In this document: piece by piece, positions 55,123-63,011 of the stretch
Layout: every line of letters starts with the position of its first letter
How positions within the stretch are numbered: the first letter of the stretch is position 1
Assembly: GCA_000017645.1 (NCBI GenBank)
Contig: CP000781.1
Span: 3,831,501 to 3,895,500 of the forward strand
Length of the DNA stretch: 64,000 nucleotides
Reading direction: 5' to 3'
From: Xanthobacter autotrophicus Py2
GTDB lineage: Bacteria; Pseudomonadota; Alphaproteobacteria; Rhizobiales; Xanthobacteraceae
Translations under genes and position numbers: made by a program
Notes under the pieces: generated by a model
Databases searched by the model: none
Told to the model about the DNA's origin: nothing
The model's input: the letters and a program-made list of their open reading frames with translations, nothing else

Positions 55123-57209
55123 CGGTGCCGGTCCCCGCGGCGCACCTGACCGAGGCCGACCGCACCCTGGCTGCCGAATACGTGCTGGGCACCCTTGATT
55201 CGGAGGAGCGGCGCGGCGTGCGCGCGCGGATCGCGGCCGATCCGCATTTCGCGGGGCTGGTGCGCCTTTGGGAGCGCCGCCTGTCGCCCCTGCATGAACT
55301 CGCCGTCCCGGTGACGCCGCCGCCTTCCATCTGGCGGGTCATCGTTGCCGATCTCAAGGCCGCGCCGGCCGCTGCGCCGCCCAAGACGCTTCGCAAGGCC
55401 CCTCCACCGGCCGAGCCCGCGCCACGCCCTGTGGTTGGAGAGATGCGTCCCGGCCGGGCGCCCGCGTCGCGGCCCCCGGGGCCGGTGGAGACTGTTCGCC
55501 GGCTGCTCGGCCTGGCGCGTCCGGGACGCGGCGCAGGGGAGGGTCCCCCGCGCCCGAAGCGGCCGGTCCCGGTCCCGGCCCCTGTCGCGCCCCCGGTGCC
55601 GGTGGCGCTCAGGGTGCCCGGCGGGCGGACCCTCGGCGGCGCCATTCAGGATGCGGTTGCCGCCGGCCTGCTGCCGCCGGCCCCGCCGCTGCCGGAGCCG
55701 CCGCCGCAAGCCGCCGCGCCCGAGCGGGCCGAACGGTTGCCGCCGCCGCTCAAGCTGGCGCCACCGGAGCCCCCCGCGCCGCCACGCCCACGTCCTGTGC
55801 CGGAGCCGCTGACGCCGCCCCCGGCCTTCATCTTCCTGGAGCCCGAACCGCCGCCCGCCCCCGAAAGTGCGGAGAGCGCGACCGGCGCGGATCAGGCCGC
55901 TCCTGCCTCGCCGCCGCCGGATGAGGGCGCGCCGGCTCCTGCTGGGCCGCCGCCGGTGTTCGTCTTCCTGGAGCCGAACGCGCCATCCCCCGTCCAGGCG
56001 CCCGAGAGCTCGGCGTCCGAGAGCGCGCCCGGCGCGGATCAGTCCGCCCCGGAGCGTCCATCAGAGGTGGTGACCCCCGCGCCTGCGCCTTCGGGACAAG
56101 CCGAGCCTTCCGCGCCCGGCAGTTTCGAGGCCGGGGCGATGACCCATCCGGCAGTCGATGCGGTCGAGGCCGCGCCAAGCCAAGGTGTGCCGGCCGCGAC
56201 GGAGCATTCGCCCGTCGGCGCGGACGCGCCTTCTGCCACCGGTGGCACGGCGGACGCAGGCCCTCAGGTGGTTGGGGAGGTGCTGCCCGCGGTTCCGCCT
56301 CATGGCCCGGAGGCGGTCGCGGATCTCCAAACAGTTTCCGCGCCGAAAGGGGCGACGGACCTGCCAGCCACTTCCAGTCCTGAGGTCTTTGGCGTCGCTG
56401 ATGCGGCGGCTTCCGTGGCGGGCGCGGCAGAGGCGTCGCCGCCCCAGGCCCAACTGGTCGAAGCCCGGGCGGCGGGTACCGAGGTTCCTTCCCCGGAATC
56501 TCGCGCCGAGCCTTCCGCTATTGAGCCGGCCACCCTGCAGTCCGTCCCGGCCCAATCTGCCTCCGTCGAGCCGACGCCGGTCGAGACGGCCAGCGCCGAG
56601 CCGCCCTCCGCCGATCCGGCGGCCGGCGCCAAAGGGGAGGAAGCACCGCCTCTGCCGGGCTGGGCGGCGGTGGTGGCGTCAGGCGTGGTTTCGGCTCTAC
56701 CGGACCCGGCCACGGCGGGAGACGAACCCTCGCCCGCTAATGTCCTGCGCGGGCCCATGCGGCGGAGCAGGTTCCCGTGGCGAACGGCGACGCTCACGCT
56801 GGCGGCGCTGCTCCTGGCCGTCGCCGCTTTCGCAGCCTACCGCGAATGGTTCTGGCCGCGCGACGGCCAATGGGTGGGGGTGCTCCAGAGCGAGCCGCTG
56901 CCCTCCATCGCCGTCCGCCTCGATCCGGACAGCGGCGTGATCTTCGTGCGCAGCTTCGCGCCCGCACCGCCGGAGGGCGAGATCCACCGGCTGTGGCTGC
57001 TGGTTCCCGGCCGGCCGGCGCTGCTGCTCGGCGCGTTCACCGCCGGACTGTCCGACCGGGCGCCGGCGCTGACAGGTCTCGGCCGGAACCGGCTCGGTGC
57101 GGCGGAGGTGGTGGTGACGCAGGAGCCGAAGCTCGGCTCGGGCGCTGCCTCCGCAGACGGACAGCCGACCGGCAAGGTGGTCTATCGCGGACGCCTCGCG
57201 CCGGAGTGA
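55119..57209 (+). CDS. RskA-type anti-sigma factor with very long Pro/Ala-rich linker
   Basis: 696 residues from the ATG at 55119 in an ATGA overlap with the sigma gene. Residues 1-85 resemble the N-terminal sigma-binding part of RskA-type proteins (EYVLGTLDSEERRGVRARIAADPHFAGLVRLWERRL). No zinc-binding His-x3-Cys-x2-Cys is present. Residues 90-550 are Pro/Ala/Glu-rich low complexity, with repeats such as PPAFIFLEPEP and PPVFVFLEPNAP. One membrane span lies at about residue 560 (ATLTLAALLLAVAAFAAY). The periplasmic RskA C-terminal domain ends the protein (VGVLQSEPLPSIAVRLD, IHRLWLLVPG). Typical members have about 230-260 residues. Confidence 0.85.
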   Translation: MTVPVPAAHLTEADRTLAAEYVLGTLDSEERRGVRARIAADPHFAGLVRLWERRLSPLHELAVPVTPPPSIWRVIVADLKAAPAAAPPKTLRKAPPPAEPAPRPVVGEMRPGRAPASRPPGPVETVRRLLGLARPGRGAGEGPPRPKRPVPVPAPVAPPVPVALRVPGGRTLGGAIQDAVAAGLLPPAPPLPEPPPQAAAPERAERLPPPLKLAPPEPPAPPRPRPVPEPLTPPPAFIFLEPEPPPAPESAESATGADQAAPASPPPDEGAPAPAGPPPVFVFLEPNAPSPVQAPESSASESAPGADQSAPERPSEVVTPAPAPSGQAEPSAPGSFEAGAMTHPAVDAVEAAPSQGVPAATEHSPVGADAPSATGGTADAGPQVVGEVLPAVPPHGPEAVADLQTVSAPKGATDLPATSSPEVFGVADAAASVAGAAEASPPQAQLVEARAAGTEVPSPESRAEPSAIEPATLQSVPAQSASVEPTPVETASAEPPSADPAAGAKGEEAPPLPGWAAVVASGVVSALPDPATAGDEPSPANVLRGPMRRSRFPWRTATLTLAALLLAVAAFAAYREWFWPRDGQWVGVLQSEPLPSIAVRLDPDSGVIFVRSFAPAPPEGEIHRLWLLVPGRPALLLGAFTAGLSDRAPALTGLGRNRLGAAEVVVTQEPKLGSGAASADGQPTGKVVYRGRLAPE

Positions 57210-57226
57210 GCGGCCGGGAGCCGGAT

Positions 57227-57253
57227 CAGATCGGATTGTATCAATCCGATCTG
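57227..57253. promoter_or_regulatory. 12-bp perfect dyad upstream of the agmatinase gene
   Basis: CAGATCGGATTG-TAT-CAATCCGATCTG lies 18 bp after the anti-sigma stop and 70 bp before the speB start. It is either an operator for speB or a terminator for the sigma operon; the absence of a T-run makes an operator the better guess. Confidence 0.55.
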
Positions 57254-57322
57254 TGAAAATGCCTATGATGCCGGCGCTGCGGCGCCGGGCGCTTTCGGCC
57301 CGCCGTCCATTCGAGGAGTGTC

Positions 57323-58315
57323 ATGTCGAGCACCAAGACCGATCCGCTGCATCCCCGCCCGGTGGATCGCGCCCTTGATCCCGGCTTTCGCCACGGTCAG
57401 TCCACCGAGCCCAATTATTCCGGCGTCACATCCTTCCTGCGCCGGCGCTATGCCCGCGACGGTGGCGGAGCGGAGGTGGTGGTGTGGGGCGTGCCGCTGG
57501 ATGTAGCCGTCTCCAACCGGCCCGGCACGCGATTCGGACCGCGTGCCATCCGCGCTGCCTCCACCATCCTCGACGGCGACCCGTTCTATCCGTTCGGCAT
57601 CGACCCGTTCGAGACGCTGGATGTGGTCGATGGCGGTGACTGCGTGTTCGACTACGGCCTGCCCGCCGGGATCCCCGCTGCCATAGCCGCGCAGGCGCGC
57701 GCCCACTATGCCCGCGGCGCCCATCTGATGACCCTCGGCGGCGACCATTTCCTCACCTATCCGGTGCTTAAGGCGCTCACCACTCATCTCGGCGAGCCGG
57801 TGGCGCTGGTGCAGTTCGATGCGCACCAGGATACCTGGGAAGACGGTGGCGACCGGGTGGACCACGGCACCATGATCACCCGAGCCGTGAAGGACGGGCT
57901 GATCCGGGTGGATCGCTCGATCCAGGTGGGCATCCGCACCTATGCGCCCCAGACCTGCGGCATCGAGATCGTCCATGGGCTGACCGCCGCCGAGATGGGG
58001 CCGATCGCGCTGGCAGACCACATCGCCGACCGGGTGGGGGATGCCCCGGTCTATGTCACGTTCGACATCGATGCGCTGGACCCCGCCTTCGCCCCGGGCA
58101 CTGGTACGCCGGTATGTGGCGGCCTCTCCACCCGCGAGGCCATCTCCTGCCTGCGCAGGCTCGGCGGCCTCGACCTGAAGGGCTTCGACGTGGTGGAGGT
58201 GTCCCCGCCCTATGATCACGCGGAGATCACCGCGCTCGCCGGGGCGACGCTGGCCTCGGTCTACCTGTGTCTCCTCGCCGAGCGCAAGGCGACCGGACGG
58301 CCGGTCGCGCTCTGA
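57323..58315 (+). CDS. speB: agmatinase family ureohydrolase
   Basis: 330 residues with the Mn-binding signature of ureohydrolases: GGDHFLTYPVL, VQFDAHQDTWEDGG and FDIDALDPAFAPGTGTP. It removes urea from agmatine to give putrescine; related members act on guanidinobutyrate or other guanidino compounds, and sequence alone cannot exclude that. The ATG at 57323 has a GAGG site eight bases upstream. A perfect dyad lies upstream. The next gene, a cation antiporter, is 86 bp downstream on the same strand. Confidence 0.88.
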   Translation: MSSTKTDPLHPRPVDRALDPGFRHGQSTEPNYSGVTSFLRRRYARDGGGAEVVVWGVPLDVAVSNRPGTRFGPRAIRAASTILDGDPFYPFGIDPFETLDVVDGGDCVFDYGLPAGIPAAIAAQARAHYARGAHLMTLGGDHFLTYPVLKALTTHLGEPVALVQFDAHQDTWEDGGDRVDHGTMITRAVKDGLIRVDRSIQVGIRTYAPQTCGIEIVHGLTAAEMGPIALADHIADRVGDAPVYVTFDIDALDPAFAPGTGTPVCGGLSTREAISCLRRLGGLDLKGFDVVEVSPPYDHAEITALAGATLASVYLCLLAERKATGRPVAL

Positions 58316-58401
58316 GGGGCGCGGCGGGGCCGGGGTGACCCTTGCGACGCCAGGGCGGATGTGGGACAGCGGAAGGCGAACCCAGCGGCGAGGAGCACAG
58401 C

Positions 58402-59502
58402 GTGAAGGCAAGCGGGCCGACGGCGCTCAATTACGTCCTGCCGGGAATGGGCCTCGCGCTCGCGCTGCTGCTGAAGGTCTGGCCGGATCTGGCGCCGGGC
58501 GCCGAGGGCGTGGTGCCGGGCTTCGCCGCGATCCTGGCCATCGCGCTGTTGTGCGGTTCGGCAGTCTCGTCGGTCGCCCATGCGGACGTGGTGGCCCGCC
58601 GCCTCGGCCAGCCCTACGGCGTGCTGCTGCTTACCATGTCGGTCACCATCATCGAGGTCTCGGTGATGGCCTCGATGATGCTCCACGGCGAGAACAACCC
58701 GACCCTGGCGCGGGAATCGGTGTTTTCCGTGCTGATGATCGTCAATACCGGCATCGTCGGCCTGTGCCTGCTGCTGGGCAGCCTCAGGCACCGGGAACAG
58801 ACCATCCAGCAGCAGGGCGTCTCCGGCTACCTCTCGGTGATGATCGCGCTGGGGGTGATGCTGCTGGTCCTGCCGGCCGAGACCCACGAGGGCGAGACCG
58901 GCACCTTCTCCCCGCGCCAGCTCATCTTCATGAGCTTCGTCGCGGTCTCGCTCTATGGCGCCTTCCTCTACATGCAGACGGTGCGCTACCGCGAGCACTT
59001 CGAGAACCAGCCGGAGGGACACAGCGAGGCGCCGCCCACGCCGAGCGCATTTGCGCTGGGCCTGGTCATGCTGCTCGTGAGCCTTGCCGCGGTGGTCGCC
59101 TTGTCGAAGCACGTGGCGGCGGCCTTCGAGGACTTCCTCGGCAATTTCGCGCTGGCCGATCCCGACGCGGTGACCGGCGCCCTCATCGCGCTGCTGATCC
59201 TGCTGCCGGAAGGCATCGCCGCGGTGCGGGCGGCCTCCCGCAACCATCTCCAGCATTCGTTGAACATCGCGCTGGGCTCGGCGCTGGCCACGGTGGCGCT
59301 CACCATTCCGGCCATGGCCTTCATCTCGGTGATGATCGGTCATTCCATGGTCCTCGGCCTCGACACCGAGGACCGCACCATGCTGCTGGTCACCTTCGTG
59401 CTGTCCATCCTGTCGTTCGGGACAGGGCGGACCAACGCGCTGAACGGCGTTGTGCATCTCATCGTCTTCTGCGTCTATGTGATGCTGCTGTTCATGCCGT
59501 AA
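58402..59502 (+). CDS. chaA: Ca2+/H+ antiporter ChaA-like
   Basis: 366 residues from a GTG at 58402 with an AGGAG site; a TTG at 58342 would add 20 residues. About ten membrane spans in two homologous halves, each with an acidic signature: VTIIEVSVMASMML (with E) in the first and LLPEGIAAVRAASRNHLQHSLNIALGSALA in the second. The end GRTNALNGVVHLIVFCVYVMLLF is typical. It exports Ca2+ or Na+ in exchange for protons at the inner membrane, helping cells at alkaline pH. Confidence 0.9.
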   Translation: MKASGPTALNYVLPGMGLALALLLKVWPDLAPGAEGVVPGFAAILAIALLCGSAVSSVAHADVVARRLGQPYGVLLLTMSVTIIEVSVMASMMLHGENNPTLARESVFSVLMIVNTGIVGLCLLLGSLRHREQTIQQQGVSGYLSVMIALGVMLLVLPAETHEGETGTFSPRQLIFMSFVAVSLYGAFLYMQTVRYREHFENQPEGHSEAPPTPSAFALGLVMLLVSLAAVVALSKHVAAAFEDFLGNFALADPDAVTGALIALLILLPEGIAAVRAASRNHLQHSLNIALGSALATVALTIPAMAFISVMIGHSMVLGLDTEDRTMLLVTFVLSILSFGTGRTNALNGVVHLIVFCVYVMLLFMP

Positions 59503-59577
59503 GGCGGGGTGGCGACCGGTGGACAGGCGGCGGGCCAGATGGCATGTTCCGCCCGATTTTTGAACGAGGCGCGGGCC

Positions 59578-59988
59578 GTGAAGAACTTCCTGCTTTATAT
59601 CTTCACCTGGTGGAACAAGCAGACCGTGGGCACCATGTGGTGGACCAAGCGGTTCGGCGAGTTCGTGGGCGAGGATGAGTTCGGCAACCGCTATTTCCGC
59701 ACCAAGGGCGGCAAGATCGACCCGACGCTGGGCTTCGAGCGCCGCTGGGTCATCTATCCCGGCTATGCGGAAGCCTCCACCATCCCGCCCGGCTGGTGGG
59801 GCTGGATGCACCACCGCGTGGACACCCCGCCGGTGGACGAGGCCTATACCCCCCGCTCCTGGCAGAAGCCCCACCGCCGCAACATGACCGGCTCCCCCGG
59901 CGCCTACCGTCCCAAGGGCTCGGTCCTAGCCGGCGGCCTGCGTCCCCGCGTCACCGGCGACTACAAGGCCTGGACCCCCGGCGATTGA
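59578..59988 (+). CDS. NADH:ubiquinone oxidoreductase accessory subunit, NDUFA12 family
   Basis: 136 residues from a GTG at 59578 with a GAGG site. It matches the mitochondrial B17.2/NDUFA12 subunit: WWNKQTVGTMWWTKRFGEFVGEDEFGNRYF, noted for its Trp-rich start, RRWVIYPGYAEASTIPPGWWGWMHH and YKAWTPGD at the end. The protein sits on the matrix/cytoplasmic arm of complex I. Presence outside the nuo operon is normal in alphaproteobacteria. Confidence 0.93.
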   Translation: MKNFLLYIFTWWNKQTVGTMWWTKRFGEFVGEDEFGNRYFRTKGGKIDPTLGFERRWVIYPGYAEASTIPPGWWGWMHHRVDTPPVDEAYTPRSWQKPHRRNMTGSPGAYRPKGSVLAGGLRPRVTGDYKAWTPGD

Positions 59989-60129
59989 TGGTTGCGCGCG
60001 GACGGAAACCTTCCGCGCGCCATTGCCTTATTCGCACGGCCGCCTTGCCGCTGCCCGAATCCGGCGCTTCAGAAGGGCGGCGTGGTGGATGCCTGCCGCC
60101 TTCCGATTTTGTTACGGGTTGATGTCCTG

Positions 60130-60816
60130 ATGCGCCTTTACCGTACCGTGTCGCTTCTCGCCGCGGCGCTTCTCGCCGGCTCGGCATCCGCGGCGCTGGC
60201 GCAGGTGCAATATCAGCGTCCCGGCCAGATCGAATCCTCCCCCCTTGCACCGCCCGGCACGATCCCCGCGCCGCCCGGCACCGTTCCTGCTCCCCGTCCG
60301 GCCGCGCCCTCCGCCGCCCCGGCCCCCCGGCCGGTGACGCCCGGCGCGGTCCAGCGCGGTCCCGCTCCGGCCCTGCCCCCCGGCGTCCAGCCGGCGCCGG
60401 GTCCTGCTCCCGTCGCGGCGCCATCGCCTGCCCCGAATTCGGATGCGGGCGGTGACGTGGTGGTGGTGCAGCCGCCGACCCAGAAGATCGCCAATGCCTT
60501 TGCGGTGTACGCGGGCCTCGACAAGATCACCGGCCGCATCACGGCGTTCGACGTGGCGATCGGCGAGACGGCGCAGTTTGGCGCGCTCCAGGTGACGCCG
60601 CGGGTCTGCTACACGCGGCCGGCCACCGAGACGCAGAACACCACCTCCTTCACCGAGGTGAACGAGGTGACGCTTCAGGGACAGGCCAAGCGCATCTTCA
60701 CCGGGTGGATGTTCGCCTCCAGCCCCGGCCTCCACGCGGTGGAGCATCCCATCTACGACGTGTGGCTGATCGGCTGCAAAGCTTTGGCCCCGGTCACCGC
60801 GCGCGGCCAGCAGTAG
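60130..60816 (+). CDS. DUF2155 exported protein
   Basis: 228 residues from the ATG at 60130. A signal peptide ([19 protein letters not shown]) is followed by a Pro/Ala-rich linker (residues 25-110) and the DUF2155 domain: [41 protein letters not shown], noted for its order, and [26 protein letters not shown]. Two conserved cysteines may pair. Alphaproteobacterial family of unknown function, often next to nuo accessory and aat genes as here. Its last 64 bp overlap the convergent aat gene. Confidence 0.87.
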   Translation: MRLYRTVSLLAAALLAGSASAALAQVQYQRPGQIESSPLAPPGTIPAPPGTVPAPRPAAPSAAPAPRPVTPGAVQRGPAPALPPGVQPAPGPAPVAAPSPAPNSDAGGDVVVVQPPTQKIANAFAVYAGLDKITGRITAFDVAIGETAQFGALQVTPRVCYTRPATETQNTTSFTEVNEVTLQGQAKRIFTGWMFASSPGLHAVEHPIYDVWLIGCKALAPVTARGQQ

Positions 60817-61424
60817 AAGTCCCCTTCGCCCTGCAGGGCGTGATCGAGCAGGCGGTGGTAGTGCCGCCGGGACACCTCGATGGCGCCGAAGGTCTTCAGG
60901 TGGCTGGTGACGAACTGGGTGTCCAGCAGCCGGAAGCCGCCGGCGATCAGCCGTCCCACCAGGTGCACGAGCGCGACCTTCGAGGCGTCGGTCTCGCGGT
61001 GGAACATGCTCTCGCCGAAGAAGGCGCCGCCGAGCCGCACCCCATAGAGCCCGCCCACCAGTTTTCCGTCGCGCCACGCTTCCACCGTGTGGCAGCGCCC
61101 GCGCAGGAACAGCTCGCCGTAGAGCTTGCGGATCCGCTCGTTGATCCAGGTCTTCTCGCGGCCCTCCTGCGGCTCCGAGCAGCCGTCGATGACGGCGTCG
61201 AAGTCGTGGTCCACGCGCACCTCGAACTTGTCGGAGCGCACGGTGCGGGCGAGGCGGGAGGATATCTGGAAGCCGTCCAGCGGGATGATGCCGCGCCGCT
61301 CCGGCTCGATCCAGTAGAGGCCGGGATCCTCCGCGCTCTCCGCCATGGGAAAGATGCCGCAGGCATAGGCCTTCAGCAGCACATCGGGGGTGATCTCGAC
61401 GATCTGGTCGCTCATCCGGCTCAT
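60753..61424 (-). CDS. aat: leucyl/phenylalanyl-tRNA-protein transferase
   Basis: 223 residues with the Aat pattern: [37 protein letters not shown] near the N-terminus, noted for position, then [48 protein letters not shown] and [21 protein letters not shown]. It adds Leu or Phe to N-terminal Arg or Lys of proteins, marking them for ClpS/ClpAP breakdown (N-end rule). The last 21 codons lie within the convergent DUF2155 gene. Confidence 0.95.
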   Translation of the reverse strand: MSRMSDQIVEITPDVLLKAYACGIFPMAESAEDPGLYWIEPERRGIIPLDGFQISSRLARTVRSDKFEVRVDHDFDAVIDGCSEPQEGREKTWINERIRKLYGELFLRGRCHTVEAWRDGKLVGGLYGVRLGGAFFGESMFHRETDASKVALVHLVGRLIAGGFRLLDTQFVTSHLKTFGAIEVSRRHYHRLLDHALQGEGDFYCWPRAVTGAKALQPISHTS

Positions 61425-61470
61425 GATGGAACATTATAGCAGGAATTGGCGCGACCGTGTGGCGGCCGCC

Positions 61471-62652
61471 TCATCCCCGCTTCAGGAAGGCGCCGATCCG
61501 CGCCACCGCCTCCGCCATGTCAGGGGCAGAGCCCGCGTAGGAGATGCGCAGGAACTGGTGGCCGTGGAAGGGGTCGAAATCCACCCCCGGCGTCGTCGCC
61601 ACATGGGCCGCATCCAGCATGCGGCGGGCGAAGGCGGCGCTGTCGTCGGTGAACTCTGACACGTCCGCATAGAGATAGAAGGCGCCGTCCGCCGGCAGGA
61701 AGCGCTTGAGCCCTGCCTGGGGCAGGCCTTCCGTGAGGATGCGGCGGTTCTCCACATAGGTCGCCTTGACGAGGTCCATCTCGGCCCGGCCCTCGAAGGC
61801 GGCGTCGGCGGCGATCTGTGACAGGGTCGGCACCGAGATGGAGAGGTTCTGCTGCAGCCGCTCCATGGTGCGTGAGACGCCGGGCGGCACCACCATCCAG
61901 CCCACCCGCCAGCCGGTCATGCAGAAATATTTGGAGAAGGAATTGATGACGGTGACGTCCTCGCCGATCTCCACCGCGCTCACCGCCGGGAAGGCGTAGT
62001 CGAGCCCGTGGTAGATCTCGTCGGAGATGAAGGCGAGGTTCAGGTCGCGGGCGCAGGCATGAAGCGCGGTCAGGGCGGCACGGTCCATCATGGTGCCGGT
62101 GGGGTTGGCGGGGCTCGCCACCAGCACGCCCTTGAGCGGCGCCTTGCGGTGGGCCTCCAGCAGTCGCTCGGGGGTGAGGGCGTGGCGGTCCTCCGCCCGG
62201 GTCTCGATCAGCACCGGCTCACAGCCCAGCGCATGGAGCACATGGCGATAGGGCGGATAGCCGGGCGCGGCGATGGCCACCCGGTCGCCGGGTTCGAACA
62301 GCGCCAGGAAGGCGAGCACGAAGCCGCCGGACGACCCGTGGGTCACCACGACGCGCTCGGGGTCCACGGCGACGCCATGGATCTCGCCATAATGGCGGGC
62401 GATGCGGGCACGCAGGGCCGGAATGCCGAGGGCGGCGGTATAGCCAACCTGTCCCGCTTCCAGTGCCGCCGCTGCCGCGCGCCGCGCCACCGTGGGGGCA
62501 GGAGCGGCCGGCTGGCCCACCTCCAGATGGATGACGTGTCCGCCGCCAGCCTCGATACGGGCGGCGTGCTCCATCACGTCCATGACGATGAACGGCTCCA
62601 CCGCGCTGCGGCGGGAGAGGGCAATGGAGCGGGGGAGGGGCGCTGCGGCCAT
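61471..62652 (-). CDS. PLP-dependent aminotransferase, class I/II
   Basis: 393 residues of the fold type I aspartate aminotransferase superfamily. The PLP-binding Lys is in INSFSKYFCMTGWRVGWMV. Other marks: HLEVGQPAAPAPT, VTHGSSGGFVLAFLALFEPGDRVAI, ASPANPTGTMMD and FISDEIYHGLDY. It matches the group often called bifunctional or broad-range aminotransferases; the amino donor cannot be told. It lies 47 bp upstream of aat in the same direction, so the two may be transcribed together. Confidence 0.9.
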   Translation of the reverse strand: MAAAPLPRSIALSRRSAVEPFIVMDVMEHAARIEAGGGHVIHLEVGQPAAPAPTVARRAAAAALEAGQVGYTAALGIPALRARIARHYGEIHGVAVDPERVVVTHGSSGGFVLAFLALFEPGDRVAIAAPGYPPYRHVLHALGCEPVLIETRAEDRHALTPERLLEAHRKAPLKGVLVASPANPTGTMMDRAALTALHACARDLNLAFISDEIYHGLDYAFPAVSAVEIGEDVTVINSFSKYFCMTGWRVGWMVVPPGVSRTMERLQQNLSISVPTLSQIAADAAFEGRAEMDLVKATYVENRRILTEGLPQAGLKRFLPADGAFYLYADVSEFTDDSAAFARRMLDAAHVATTPGVDFDPFHGHQFLRISYAGSAPDMAEAVARIGAFLKRG

Positions 62653-63011
62653 GCTACGATTTCCAGCTTGTTTCGTGTATTGGCGGGCCAGGACGCAGCG
62701 GAAGGTCCGCGCTGCCGTGCTGCCGCCTTATTCTGACTGTCCCTGAGACGGGTTCGCCTCAACGTGAAGACCGGTGCATTGACCAAGGGTCCGGCGGGCA
62801 CCAGTGTCCGGCTGTCTCGTAACCTGTGCCGTCGCGGGCGCCAAGGGGGCGTCAAGTGGGGTGCTTAAAGGTTGCCCTGTCGGGCGAGGGTCGATCGAGG
62901 ACGGGGCGAGCTGGTATCGTTGATGTCGCCGCGACCGGATGCATGCGCCGCCACCGGCATGGGGTGGCGCGGACCAGAGGGATCGAGGAAACGGATCGAA
63001 GCCGAGCGATA
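62653..63011. other. intergenic region, divergent promoters
   Basis: 359 bp between divergent genes (aminotransferase and M48 protease). No convincing gene. One stem, CGCCACC and GGTGGCG (62949-62969), lies 43 bp upstream of the protease start; its role is unknown. The GAGCGATA before the protease ATG is a weak ribosome site. Confidence 0.45.
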
